Source: Halodesulfovibrio aestuarii DSM 17919 = ATCC 29578 (GTDB taxonomy: Bacteria; Desulfobacterota; Desulfovibrionia; Desulfovibrionales; Desulfovibrionaceae). Taken from it: a stretch of 64,000 nucleotides of DNA. How positions within the stretch are numbered: position 1 is the first letter of the stretch; every line of letters starts with the position of its first letter. The notes under the pieces were generated by a model. It was not told the origin of the DNA. It searched no databases and was given only the letters and a program-made list of their open reading frames with translations. The position numbers were made by a program, and so were the translations under genes. Of this stretch, positions 34,394 through 43,406 are shown piece by piece. The stretch covers positions 868,001 to 932,000 of the forward strand of contig NZ_ARQF01000020.1 of the NCBI RefSeq assembly GCF_000384815.1, given 5' to 3'.

Positions 34394-35722
34394 GTGCAGC
34401 GACAAAAACTTGCTGCACTATTTAACGGATTCGCAACGCTCTTCGACGCAGATATGTTCTTGTCAGGACTTTCCGAAGAAGACACCCCTCTTCGCCGATC
34501 TGCAAACACGTGCATAATCGGCATTGATCCAGTCTCTGAACTCATAGTTCAACAAGAAACAACACGAGAGGATATCAAGTCCTTCTGTTTTGGTTCCGGC
34601 AACGAATCTCTCGGGTATCTTTCCTACACATACGGCTTAAAAGAACGCGGCATAGAATCTGATAAAAAGAATGAACTGCCTCTGGGGCACTTCCGCCAAT
34701 ATGCAATACTCATCACCGTAAATCTTTCCACAGGACTTCTCGAATGTTCCGCTCTGGAAACTGCGGACACCCGCAAGCTCCAACGCTTAAAAGATTTATG
34801 CACTACACCGCCCCACGGCCCAGTCCTCCTTCCGGCAAGCGCCACATTTTCTCCCCCGACACCGTCCATGAATCGGAAAGAGTATATTAACGGCGTAAAA
34901 ACAGTTCTTGAGCACATTCGTAGCGGTGACACCTATCAACTTTGTCTGTCATCTTCATTTTCCATGACCGTACCAGACAACTTCAGCACCTCCGTCATCA
35001 ATTCCACTGACGGGAAAAAAGAGTGTGACGCTGTCGGGCTGTTTATGCATTTATGGCAGAACTATCCTGCTGCATACTATGCGTGGTTCACTACTGAGGA
35101 CGTAAAAATCATCTCCACCTCACCGGAATGCTTTCTGCGTGTTAACGACGGAATAATCACCTCCGAACCGATTAAGGGTACAATTGCCTTTAACAAATTT
35201 TCAGAACAGCTGCTCACAGATCTGCGCGAATCGCCAAAAGAGAGTGCAGAACTTTCCATGATTGTCGATCTGATCCGCAACGATATTTCTGCGCATTGTG
35301 AATATAGTTCTGTCACTGTTGAACGTCATAAAGACATTTTCATTGTAGACGACATGTTACAAATGTACTCAGTAGTGCGCGGCACTCTAAAAAAAGAATC
35401 AACATGCCTTGATCTTCTTTTCGATGCATTTCCCGGCGGCTCCATAACAGGGTGTCCGAAGCTGCGTACCATGAAAATTATCGAGAAATTAGAACCTCAT
35501 AGCCGTGATCTGTTCTGCGGGAGCTTTCTCCATATTGAAAATACGACAACAATGAACTCAAGTATTGCAATTCGCACTGGATGGTTTACACATGACTCTA
35601 ATGGAATACAAAAGTTCCGGTATTTTTCAGGGAGTGGGCTGGTGATTGATTCAGTTCCGGAGCTAGAATTTGAAGAAACTGTCGCAAAAGCTGAAAAGTT
35701 TCGAAAGGTATTATCGACATGA
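34394..35722 (+). CDS. pabB: Aminodeoxychorismate synthase component I (PabB)
   Basis: 442-aa chorismate-binding enzyme. The frame is open from 34337, overlapping pabA, but the GTG at 34394 with GAGGCAGG upstream gives a standard length. The decisive motif is EPIKGT, in which the PabB-specific Lys forms the covalent intermediate (TrpE has PIAGT). Also present are the C-terminal FPGGSITGCPKLRTMKIIEKLE and the GSGLVIDSVPELEFEET tail. It converts chorismate to 4-amino-4-deoxychorismate with PabA. The stop overlaps the pabC start (ATGA). Confidence 0.92.
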   Translation: MQRQKLAALFNGFATLFDADMFLSGLSEEDTPLRRSANTCIIGIDPVSELIVQQETTREDIKSFCFGSGNESLGYLSYTYGLKERGIESDKKNELPLGHFRQYAILITVNLSTGLLECSALETADTRKLQRLKDLCTTPPHGPVLLPASATFSPPTPSMNRKEYINGVKTVLEHIRSGDTYQLCLSSSFSMTVPDNFSTSVINSTDGKKECDAVGLFMHLWQNYPAAYYAWFTTEDVKIISTSPECFLRVNDGIITSEPIKGTIAFNKFSEQLLTDLRESPKESAELSMIVDLIRNDISAHCEYSSVTVERHKDIFIVDDMLQMYSVVRGTLKKESTCLDLLFDAFPGGSITGCPKLRTMKIIEKLEPHSRDLFCGSFLHIENTTTMNSSIAIRTGWFTHDSNGIQKFRYFSGSGLVIDSVPELEFEETVAKAEKFRKVLST

Positions 35723-36486
35723 CCTACTACAAAGCTGGTACATACTATAATGACGGAGTAACGCTAAATATAGCGGCTCCGTCTTTTCGTTTTGGAGCAG
35801 GGGTCTTTGAGACCATCCTTTTTAACGGAAAAAACTTGTGCTTTTTCAACCAACATCTGGACCGGATGGAAAGCTCACTCGAGAAACTTGGTTTTGTTGT
35901 TCCTCAGCTGGACTATGCAGAAATTGCCATGAATGTCGTGGATCGTTGCGGACTCAGTAACCAGTTTGCCCGTGTTAACATTTTTGCGCTCATTGATGAA
36001 AACGACATGGTCGATCCTATCATTGCTGCCGCTCCATACACGCCACAGCCCGACAAGCGGTACCGCGTATGCACTGTCACAGACGGAGTCCAACACCCTC
36101 TCCTGAGCCACAAGACGATGAATTATATGTACAACTGGCTACAGCGCCGTTCAGCCATTCAAAAAGGCTATGATGACGCAGTGTTGCTTTCACGCGACAA
36201 CCTCATAACTGAAACCACAACAGCCGCACTTCTTTTCGGGGACGGTGAACGTTTCTGTCTACCCGGCGGTAAAATGCGGCTTCCTTCCATTGCACTTGAA
36301 GCTGCGCGATCTATTCTGCCTATCTACGAATGCTCTGTCCGCTCATACTCCGTTGGAAACTTTCGCTACGCCTACATGCTTAATTCGCTTATTGGCATGC
36401 GTCCTGTCACAGCCATCAACGGCACCATGTTTATGCCTGATGAACACGGCTGCAAAGCCGTTACTGAAAGAATCTGCGGATGCTAG
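35719..36486 (+). CDS. pabC: Aminodeoxychorismate lyase (PabC), class IV aminotransferase fold
   Basis: 255-aa PLP enzyme that releases pyruvate from aminodeoxychorismate to give p-aminobenzoate for folate. Features are FRFGAGVFETILF near the N-terminus, the PLP lysine in LSHKTMNYMYNWL (about residue 133), and DAVLLSRDNLITETTTAALLF. Fold-type IV branched-chain aminotransferases look similar; the four-base overlap with pabB supports PabC. It is the last gene of the five-gene folate operon. Confidence 0.88.
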   Translation: MTYYKAGTYYNDGVTLNIAAPSFRFGAGVFETILFNGKNLCFFNQHLDRMESSLEKLGFVVPQLDYAEIAMNVVDRCGLSNQFARVNIFALIDENDMVDPIIAAAPYTPQPDKRYRVCTVTDGVQHPLLSHKTMNYMYNWLQRRSAIQKGYDDAVLLSRDNLITETTTAALLFGDGERFCLPGGKMRLPSIALEAARSILPIYECSVRSYSVGNFRYAYMLNSLIGMRPVTAINGTMFMPDEHGCKAVTERICGC

Positions 36487-36965
36487 TCGGCTATTATTAA
36501 TTTTATTTCTTTTTTTTAGGAAAAGAGCAAATTTACAGCTATCATCATAATATTACAGCAAATTAAAACATAATATTTGTCATTTCTTATACATGAAACC
36601 GTTATACTATTTGCTGCTCTACTCAATAAACGCTACAGTTAGTTACTGCACACAACGTCTTCCGCTGGCGGTTTTACCGCTTGTTGTGGGCAAATGACAT
36701 CTTGGCGACATGCCACTATGTCTAGACGCTCCTGCCAGAAATGGCTGAGAGTCTCCTCACACAAGGATGCAGAAATTCTAGCTAGATTCTGCATCCTTGT
36801 CTTGCTCCCCCTACCCCTCATCAACAGCAGTCTTTGTCAGAATCTTCCATTTGCTGTATTGCGCCAACCCGCGTATGCTGAAATATGACTTCTTGACTTT
36901 ATACAAAGTCCTATTACACATCTAAGCAAACTAATTTGTCATAAAATTGATGGAGAAATATATAT
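36487..36965. other. Gene-free region between pabC and era, with a long hairpin
   Basis: No gene is supported. It has AT-rich sequence near pabC, then a GC-richer block with a small stem GCGGTTTTACCGC (36668-36680 region) and the long hairpin at 36761-36800. There is no clear terminator with a T tract for the pab operon. Confidence 0.4.
36761..36800. repeat. Long inverted repeat upstream of era
   Basis: Perfect 14-bp arms ACAAGGATGCAGAA (36761-36774) and TTCTGCATCCTTGT (36787-36800). The 12-nt loop itself contains the palindrome TCTAGCTAGA, so the whole 40 bases are nearly self-complementary. No T run follows. Confidence 0.7.
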
Positions 36966-37883
36966 ATGAGTAACACAGAACACCGCTGCGGTTGGGTCGC
37001 CATGATGGGACCTCCTAATGCGGGTAAATCCACTATGCTTAACGCATACTTAGGGCAGAAAGTAGCTATAGTTACCCCTAAGCCACAAACTACCCGAAAT
37101 CAGGTCAGCGGTATCCTGTCCAGCCCAGATTCCCAGGTTATCTTCATGGATACTCCTGGTATTCACCAGCTTCGTGGTAAAATGAACAAAATTTTACTGC
37201 AGACTGCATGGCACACCCTAAGTGGTGCGGATGTAGTTATGGTTGTTCTGGATGGTTCCCTGTACGTTGACCGTCCTGGCGCATTCGATAAAGATATCGA
37301 ACCGTTGAAAGAAGCGATTCTTAACGAAAAACGTGCTGTGGTAGTTGCTGTCAACAAAGTGGACAAGTTCCGCGACAAAGCTAAGATGCTCCCGCTTCTT
37401 GAAAAGCTGAGCGCTCTTTGGCCTAACGCGGAAGTGTTTCCGGTTTCTGCTATGCGTAGAGACGGTCTTGACCCTATGCTTGAGTACATCAAGAAACACC
37501 TTCCTGTTTCTGATAAACTCTACCCAGAAGATCAGCTTTCTACTGTACCGGTACGCTTTATGGCTGCTGAAGTTGTACGAGAAAAGCTTTTCATGGAACT
37601 GCGTCAGGAGCTTCCGTACAACTGCGCTGTTGAAATTGAAAAATGGGATGACACTGGCGAACGTGTATTCGTAAACGCGGTTATCTACGTTTCCCGCAAG
37701 AGCCATAAATCTATGGTTATCGGCAAGCAGGGTCAAAACCTCAAAAAGGTTGGCACTGAAGCTCGTAAAGAACTTCAGGAAATGCTGCGCCAGAAAGTTC
37801 ACCTTGAACTGTGGGTTAAAGTACGTGAAGGATGGACTGAAGACGTTGGCTTTATGCGTCTCCTTGGTCTTTCATCTTCCTAG
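36966..37883 (+). CDS. era: GTPase Era
   Basis: 305-aa essential GTPase for 16S rRNA processing and 30S assembly. N-terminal GTPase motifs are G1 [10 protein letters not shown]3 DTPGI, G4 NKVDK. The C-terminal KH domain carries [12 protein letters not shown] and binds the 3' end of 16S rRNA. The length is normal. It is preceded by a GGAG site and followed by its own terminator. Confidence 0.97.
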   Translation: MSNTEHRCGWVAMMGPPNAGKSTMLNAYLGQKVAIVTPKPQTTRNQVSGILSSPDSQVIFMDTPGIHQLRGKMNKILLQTAWHTLSGADVVMVVLDGSLYVDRPGAFDKDIEPLKEAILNEKRAVVVAVNKVDKFRDKAKMLPLLEKLSALWPNAEVFPVSAMRRDGLDPMLEYIKKHLPVSDKLYPEDQLSTVPVRFMAAEVVREKLFMELRQELPYNCAVEIEKWDDTGERVFVNAVIYVSRKSHKSMVIGKQGQNLKKVGTEARKELQEMLRQKVHLELWVKVREGWTEDVGFMRLLGLSSS

Positions 37884-37903
37884 CTGCTTCATTCAGCGAA
37901 CAC

Positions 37904-37926
37904 AGGCGGCTTTTGCCGCCTTTTTT
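37904..37926 (+). terminator. Terminator of era
   Basis: 7-bp stem AGGCGGC / GCCGCCT with a TTTT loop and six T. Confidence 0.92.
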
Positions 37927-38000
37927 ATTAGAGTGTCAAAACCCCGTACTTACTTGTACCGGTGAGGGGTAATAACCGCCGGAAAAATGGATAGAGAACT

Positions 38001-38735
38001 ATGAATGAATGTCATGTTGACGGCGCTGCAATTATTGCCCGTTATGATGCTGTCGTTGAAAAAGTAGCGGAAGCGGCCCGTAACTCAGGACGCAACCCAA
38101 AAGACGTAAAGCTTATTGCCGTATCTAAACGCCATCCTGCCGAAGCAATAAAAATCCTAAATAAACATGGACAGTTAGACTTCGGTGAAAACTATGTTCA
38201 AGAAGCACTTTCCAAGCAGGAAGAGCTGGCAGAACTTACCGTGAACTGGCACTTCATCGGCCACTTGCAATCTAAAAAAGCGAAAGATGTCGCAGGAAGG
38301 TTTACCCTTATTCACTCCATCGACAGATTAGCCTTGGCACAAAAACTGCAAAACCGCATGCAGATGCTTCCCGTTTCCGGTTTGGACGGTGAAAGAAAAG
38401 TTCAGGACATTCTGCTTCAGGTTAACATTGGTGATGAAGCACAAAAATCCGGTGTTGATAAAGACGGATTGTTTGAACTTGCTGAACAGGTTGCAGCATT
38501 CCCGCAACTGCGTATCTGCGGATTAATGGGAATGCCACCGGCATCTTGTGTTGCAGAGGAGGCTCGTCCTTTCTTCAGCAATTTGCGCATACTGCGCGAT
38601 GAACTTGTGACCCGTATTGGTATTCCAATGGAACACCTCTCAATGGGAATGACACAGGATTACGTGCAGGCAATTGAAGAAGGCGCCACATTTGTACGTA
38701 TAGGAACAGAAATTTTCGGCCCGCGTCCTTACTAA
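38001..38735 (+). CDS. YggS-family PLP homeostasis protein
   Basis: 244-aa member of the alanine racemase N-terminal-fold PLP-binding family (YggS/PLPBP). The PLP lysine is in KLIAVSKRHPAEAI. Also present are DFGENYVQEALSK, WHFIGHLQSKKAKDV and the C-terminal LSMGMTQDYVQAIEEGATFVRIGT. It controls free pyridoxal phosphate, with no catalytic activity known. It starts 22 bases before motA ends the gap, so read-through into the motility genes is possible. Confidence 0.93.
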   Translation: MNECHVDGAAIIARYDAVVEKVAEAARNSGRNPKDVKLIAVSKRHPAEAIKILNKHGQLDFGENYVQEALSKQEELAELTVNWHFIGHLQSKKAKDVAGRFTLIHSIDRLALAQKLQNRMQMLPVSGLDGERKVQDILLQVNIGDEAQKSGVDKDGLFELAEQVAAFPQLRICGLMGMPPASCVAEEARPFFSNLRILRDELVTRIGIPMEHLSMGMTQDYVQAIEEGATFVRIGTEIFGPRPY

Positions 38736-38756
38736 CACGCGAAAAAAGAGCATTCT

Positions 38757-39518
38757 ATGGATTTGGCAACAGTTCTCGGGATTGTAATTTCCTTCGGTCT
38801 GGTACTTTCTGCTATCATGATGGGTGGCAGTCTTCTTATCTTTGTGTCCGTGCCGTCATTACTCATTGTTCTTGGCGGGACTATTGGTGCAACTCTTGTA
38901 AACTATCCGCTTAAAAGCGTTGTTTCAGTAATGAGTGTTTTCAAAAAAACGCTCTTTGCTCAGGACTTGTCCCAGCAGGAAACCATTGATCAGTTTAAGG
39001 ACTATGCTGACCGGGCACGTAGAGAGGGAATCCTTTCTCTTGAACCGATCATCAGCGGCATTGATGATCCGTACCTTAAAAAGGGTCTGCAGTTGACTGT
39101 TGACGGTCTGGAGCCACAGGCTATTCAGGAAATTCTGGAATCTGAAATTGCCAATACAGAAGCCCGCCATAGCGACGGGCAGGATATTCTTAAATCATTC
39201 GGTGAATACGCACCGGCACTGGGTATGATCGGTACCGTTATCGGTCTTGTTCAGATGCTGCAGACCATGAGCGACCCAAGCTCCATCGGCCCTGCTATGG
39301 CGGTTGCGCTTATCACTACCTTTTACGGTGCATGTCTTGCTAACCTTGTGTTTATTCCTATGGCAGGCAAGCTTAAGTCCCGTAGTAACTCAGAAATTCG
39401 AATTAAAGAAATGCAGCTCGAAGGCGTCCTTGCTATTTCACGTGGTGAAAACCCGCGTATTATTCAAGAAAAGCTTTCTTGTTTTCAGGCAATTAGTGAC
39501 CGTAGTGATGCTGCGTAG
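38757..39518 (+). CDS. motA: Flagellar motor stator protein MotA
   Basis: 253-aa inner-membrane protein with four predicted membrane segments. It forms the proton or sodium channel of the flagellar stator with MotB. Features are the N-terminal MDLATVLGIVISFGLVLSAI, the large cytoplasmic loop with charged residues (DYADRARREGILSLE), and the conserved APALGMIGTVIGLVQMLQ with the functional proline. It heads a run of eight flagellar genes. MotA and PomA types are not distinguished here. Confidence 0.95.
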   Translation: MDLATVLGIVISFGLVLSAIMMGGSLLIFVSVPSLLIVLGGTIGATLVNYPLKSVVSVMSVFKKTLFAQDLSQQETIDQFKDYADRARREGILSLEPIISGIDDPYLKKGLQLTVDGLEPQAIQEILESEIANTEARHSDGQDILKSFGEYAPALGMIGTVIGLVQMLQTMSDPSSIGPAMAVALITTFYGACLANLVFIPMAGKLKSRSNSEIRIKEMQLEGVLAISRGENPRIIQEKLSCFQAISDRSDAA

Positions 39519-39552
39519 CATCTCCCATACTTCATGGTAACGGGAGTACGTA

Positions 39553-40422
39553 ATGGCTAAGCGTAAAAAAAAACAAGAAGAAGGCGGCGGCTCTTCCTGG
39601 CTCATCACATTTTCAGACATGATGACCCTCATGCTTACCTTCTTTGTATTACTTGTAAGTATGGCGGTCACGGATGAGAGACGCAAGCTGATCGTACTCA
39701 CTTCCGTTACCGGTGCGTTTGGTGAAGGTAGTGGTAACCTGAACCCTGCCACACAGAAAGAATCTCAACGCATTGTTGACCCTGGTCCCATGGAAATGAA
39801 AACGGATGATCTTTCTCCTTTGAAAGACCTTCTATGGGAAGATGATAATGAGGACTTGAACTTTCAGGAAAACCAGTTTGTTCAAATTTTCTCCATCAGT
39901 GAAGATGTTCTTTTTCAACCGGGGACAACACAATTAAGCAGTAGAGGTATCGTACTACTAAACCGCATTCTACCTTGGATGCTGCGAATTAAGCACCCGC
40001 TGCTTCTTGCCGGACATACATCCGCCTTGCGCGATGAAGCCGGTAAAGACTATGAAGTGTCCTTTACGCGTGATGCAGAACTTTCACCAACATGGAATCT
40101 CTCATTTACACGTGTTATGAGCGTCTACAGCTACCTTAAACAACGTGGAATCCCTACAGAACACATGATGGTAGAGGCTTTTGCCAATTATCATCCACGC
40201 TGGAGTGACAACACACCAAAAGGTAGAAAGAAAAACAGACGTGTAGATATTGTGTTGGACAAACGCAATATGCAATGGATCGAAAAGCTGGAAGAACTCA
40301 CCCGTGAAGCGCCTAAAAAGCAAAAGCAATTTGAGTTTAAAGACTTCAAATTTGACCTCAGCGTAAGCGACGGAAACGACAAACTCTCCAGCGCATCAGA
40401 TTCAACGCAGGACGGAGTATAA
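39553..40422 (+). CDS. motB: Flagellar motor stator protein MotB (first paralogue)
   Basis: 289-aa MotB-type protein with a basic N-terminus (MAKRKKKQEE), one membrane helix with the ion-binding Asp (WLITFSDMMTLMLTFFVLLVSM) and a C-terminal OmpA-like peptidoglycan-binding domain (about residues 115-235, ending RRVDIV). The OmpA domain is less canonical than that of the next gene. It starts 34 bases after motA. Two motB-like genes in a row suggest a heteromeric or alternative stator. Confidence 0.9.
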   Translation: MAKRKKKQEEGGGSSWLITFSDMMTLMLTFFVLLVSMAVTDERRKLIVLTSVTGAFGEGSGNLNPATQKESQRIVDPGPMEMKTDDLSPLKDLLWEDDNEDLNFQENQFVQIFSISEDVLFQPGTTQLSSRGIVLLNRILPWMLRIKHPLLLAGHTSALRDEAGKDYEVSFTRDAELSPTWNLSFTRVMSVYSYLKQRGIPTEHMMVEAFANYHPRWSDNTPKGRKKNRRVDIVLDKRNMQWIEKLEELTREAPKKQKQFEFKDFKFDLSVSDGNDKLSSASDSTQDGV

Positions 40423-40425
40423 GGA

Positions 40426-41154
40426 ATGGCACGTAAAAAAAAGCAAGAAGAACCAGAAGGCGTCCCCGCATGGCTGGTGACCTTTTCTGACCTTGTGACA
40501 CTGTTACTTACATTCTTCGTACTCATCCTCAGTATGTCTTCAATGGATAAGACCCTGCTTGTGCAGATGAACCCGTTTGAACGCGGTCTGGGAGTTATCA
40601 ACTACCACGGCTCCGGACGAGTACCACAACGCATCAAACTTATTCTGGAACTTGTTTCCGATCCAAAATCTGCCTTTGAGCAGAGAGATAGAATTAAGGA
40701 CTTGTTATTTCCGGAGGACGTTCTACCGCCGGATATTGATATGAGCACGCTGGATCGTAACTTACGCATCCTGCAAAAGCCGGAAGGTCTTGCAATTGCC
40801 CTGACAAACGATCTTGTTTTTAAACCGGGCAGTTACCAGCTGACACCTTCTGCAAAAAAACTGCTCTCACAAGTGGTGCTGATGCTGCAATACACATCAG
40901 CAGATACGAACATTTCCGGTCACGCAGATAATACAGGCCGCAATATTGCTGCCAACTATCCGCTTTCCGGAAAAAGGGCGATGGCTGTACTTGAATACTT
41001 TTTGGCACAGGGGCTAAAACCGGAACGCTTTTCCATAAGCGGATACGGCGCTGACAAGCCCCTAGAGTCCAACGCAACAGAGTACGGACGAGCACAAAAT
41101 AGACGAGTAGAAATTCTGATTAAAACAACCCAGCGTCTTGGACGCTATCTATAA
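40426..41154 (+). CDS. Second MotB-like stator protein
   Basis: 242-aa paralogue starting three bases after the first motB. It has the same architecture: MARKKKQEEPEG, the helix WLVTFSDLVTLLLTFFVLIL with conserved Asp, and a standard OmpA domain (ISGHADNTG ... NRRVEILI). Shorter linker than the first. Both carry the essential Asp, so both could work as stator subunits. Confidence 0.9.
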   Translation: MARKKKQEEPEGVPAWLVTFSDLVTLLLTFFVLILSMSSMDKTLLVQMNPFERGLGVINYHGSGRVPQRIKLILELVSDPKSAFEQRDRIKDLLFPEDVLPPDIDMSTLDRNLRILQKPEGLAIALTNDLVFKPGSYQLTPSAKKLLSQVVLMLQYTSADTNISGHADNTGRNIAANYPLSGKRAMAVLEYFLAQGLKPERFSISGYGADKPLESNATEYGRAQNRRVEILIKTTQRLGRYL

Positions 41155-41189
41155 GAGATTGCTGCAAGAAACTGCAAAGGAGCTGTATC

Positions 41190-41669
41190 GTGATTGAAGA
41201 AGGAAAAGAAACAAAGAAAAAAAGCGGAAAGATGAAATGGATCATCATGCTTTTGATCCTTCTGCTTCTTGGAGGCGGCGGGTACTTCGCGTACACAACG
41301 TACTTCCAAAAATCTACCGAAACGGCAGAGCCTCAGGATGTCCAGCTTGAAGAAGTTGACCCTTCTGATTCGCAAGTGGTCACCCTGCCAAGTTTCCTTG
41401 TAAACCTCTCTGACCCGCTCGGGCGACGCTACATTAAGCTTACTCTTGATGTAGAAGTTGCCAGTCCGGAAGCTGCACAGGTTCTGGAAAGCGCAAGCGC
41501 TAAGGTGCGCGATGCAGTCATTCTGCTTCTTTCCAGCAAGTCATACGCAGATCTTGCTTCGCTTGAGAGCAAAATCCTGCTTAAAAATGAACTGGTGACA
41601 CGTCTCAACCAGATCATTGGCAGCTCTAAAGTTGTACGTGTGTATTTTACAGAACTGGTTATCCAGTAA
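41190..41669 (+). CDS. fliL: Flagellar basal body-associated protein FliL
   Basis: 159-aa single-pass inner-membrane protein (helix WIIMLLILLLLGGGGYFAY, about residues 20-38) with a periplasmic domain containing LPSFLVNLSDPLGRRYIKLTLDVEV. FliL associates with the stator and supports motor output. It starts at a GTG with AAAGGAG upstream, 35 bases after the second motB. Confidence 0.92.
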   Translation: MIEEGKETKKKSGKMKWIIMLLILLLLGGGGYFAYTTYFQKSTETAEPQDVQLEEVDPSDSQVVTLPSFLVNLSDPLGRRYIKLTLDVEVASPEAAQVLESASAKVRDAVILLLSSKSYADLASLESKILLKNELVTRLNQIIGSSKVVRVYFTELVIQ

Positions 41670-41710
41670 TTTAACTAGCTATTATTCTCTTTCAGATAAG
41701 GAAGGTTACT

Positions 41711-42238
41711 ATGTCTGAAGATGTGAACCAGGATTTACTGGCTGAACAGTGGGCTGCAGCTCTTGAAGAGCAGGATGATGACTCAATCGGTGGCGGCACC
41801 TCTCAAAATATGAGTCAGAACGAAGCGCTGGCAGAAGAATGGGCAGCAGCTCTTGCCAGTGAAGAACAAGAAATAGTTCAAAAAGAAAAAGAACAGAGCG
41901 TACTCTCCAGTAAGGCTCATGAAGCAGAGTTCAAGGATTTGACAGAGGATGCAAAAGCCATCCGTCCAGAATCCGGCAAACACGAACTCGACTTTATTCT
42001 CGACATCCCTCTTGATGTTTCCGCAGAACTGGGTCGCACACGCCTGCTCATCAACGAACTGCTTCAGCTTGGTCAAGGCTCCGTTGTTGAACTGAACAAG
42101 CTCGCAGGTGAACCTCTTGAAATCTTTGTTAATGGCAAGCTGGTAGCCCGTGGTGAAGCTGTTGTTATCAACGAAAAATTCGGGGTACGCTTGACCGATA
42201 TCATCAGCCCAATCGAAAGGGTGAAACAACTTGCATAA
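41711..42238 (+). CDS. fliN: Flagellar motor switch protein FliN with repeated N-terminal motif
   Basis: 175-aa C-ring protein. The C-terminal SpoA domain is standard (LDIPLDVSAELGRTRLLINELL, VELNKLAGEPLEIFVNG, GVRLTDIISP). The N-terminal 85 residues are acidic and carry two copies of a LAExWAAAL motif (about residues 10-18 and 37-45). It forms the switch with FliM/FliG and receives CheY signals. It overlaps fliO by 8 bases. Confidence 0.93.
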   Translation: MSEDVNQDLLAEQWAAALEEQDDDSIGGGTSQNMSQNEALAEEWAAALASEEQEIVQKEKEQSVLSSKAHEAEFKDLTEDAKAIRPESGKHELDFILDIPLDVSAELGRTRLLINELLQLGQGSVVELNKLAGEPLEIFVNGKLVARGEAVVINEKFGVRLTDIISPIERVKQLA

Positions 42239-42665
42239 CATTTTAGTGACAGCAGCCCACGCGGCTATCGACTCTTCCGCTGAAATCGTCAACGGAACGT
42301 CACCCGCTGTCCCTGAGGTGGTCGGTTGGGGAAGCTATATTCAGGCTATCGGCATTCTGCTACTACTTTTAGGTGGACTATACGGACTGCTCTGGTTTGT
42401 TAAGAAAGTCGGTATGAATAAGGGCCTTAGAGGTAAAAAATGTGGCAAACTCACTCTCGATATCGAAGAAAGATTCCATCTTGCGCCTAAAAAGCAACTA
42501 GTCGTGGTACGCTTCTTGAATAAAAGGCTATTACTGGGGGTTACAGACCACCAGATAAACCTTTTATCTGAAACGGAAACGGAAGATGACTCTAGCGACT
42601 CCTCTGACACAAAAGAATTTAAAAAAATTATGGGCCAGCTCCGCGACACGGATTCTGACTCTTAG
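42231..42665 (+). CDS. fliO: Flagellar biosynthesis protein FliO
   Basis: 144-aa membrane protein with one strong helix (YIQAIGILLLLLGGLYGLLWFV), then a basic stretch and a C-terminal cytoplasmic domain (KKQLVVVRFLNKRLLLGVTDHQINLLSE), the FliO pattern. It helps assemble the FliP/Q/R export gate. It starts at TTG 42231 (overlapping fliN) or possibly GTG 42246. Confidence 0.85.
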   Translation: MHNILVTAAHAAIDSSAEIVNGTSPAVPEVVGWGSYIQAIGILLLLLGGLYGLLWFVKKVGMNKGLRGKKCGKLTLDIEERFHLAPKKQLVVVRFLNKRLLLGVTDHQINLLSETETEDDSSDSSDTKEFKKIMGQLRDTDSDS

Positions 42666-43395
42666 TGCTTTCATACTGCTGGTTCCCGCTGTAGCATTTG
42701 CTGCGCGGGACCTTGCAGTACCATCCCTCTCGCTGGCATTAGGTGCAGGCCAGTCAGAACCGGAGAACGTCTCCGTTCTGTTAGAAATCCTGTTCCTGCT
42801 CACTATTCTGTCACTGGCACCAGCCATCATGCTGACAGTAACCAGCTTCACCCGCATCATCATTGTCTTTTCCTTTTTGCGTCAGGCATTAGGAACACAG
42901 CAGCTGCCACCTTCTCAGGTTTTGGCCAGCCTCGCTATTTTTATGACATTCATCATTATGCGCCCTGTCGGCGTTGCAATTAACGACAATGCTCTGCAAC
43001 CCTACCTTAACGAAGAAATAGGCTTCACACAGGCTCTGGATGTGGCACAACAGCCACTTAGAGAGTTTATGTTTAAGCATACACGCGAAAAAGATCTCTC
43101 TTTGTTCTATTCCATCAGCAAAATGGAACGACCAAAAACAAAGGCTGAAGTTCCAACCATGATGCTGGCAGCAGCCTACGTCATCAGTGAACTCAAAACC
43201 GGCTTTACTATCGGCTTCCTCATCTATGTACCATTCCTCATAATCGACATGGTCGTCTCGAGTATTCTGCTTGCAATGGGTATGATGATGCTGCCGCCGA
43301 TGATGGTTTCCATGCCGTTTAAACTGCTTCTTTTCGTTCTGGTAGACGGCTGGAGCCTGCTCACCGGCTCTCTCGTTAACAGCTTCCTATTGTGA
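42586..43395 (+). CDS. fliP: Flagellar type III export protein FliP
   Basis: 269-aa export-gate membrane protein. It has an N-terminal signal-like helix (ILTLSAFILLVPAVAFAARD) and the FliP signatures LAPAIMLTVTSFTRIIIVFSFLRQALGTQQ and IGFLIYVPFLIIDMVVSSILLAMGMMMLPP. The ATG at 42586 lies 80 bases inside fliO, and a later start is possible but would lose part of the signal segment. fliQ follows 11 bases after the stop. Confidence 0.95.
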   Translation: MTLATPLTQKNLKKLWASSATRILTLSAFILLVPAVAFAARDLAVPSLSLALGAGQSEPENVSVLLEILFLLTILSLAPAIMLTVTSFTRIIIVFSFLRQALGTQQLPPSQVLASLAIFMTFIIMRPVGVAINDNALQPYLNEEIGFTQALDVAQQPLREFMFKHTREKDLSLFYSISKMERPKTKAEVPTMMLAAAYVISELKTGFTIGFLIYVPFLIIDMVVSSILLAMGMMMLPPMMVSMPFKLLLFVLVDGWSLLTGSLVNSFLL

Positions 43396-43406
43396 GGATA
43401 TGAAAC

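Noticed and set aside
36740-36752. GGCTGAGA resembling a TPP-riboswitch box
   Set aside because: The other conserved THI-element parts are missing and no thiamine gene is near.
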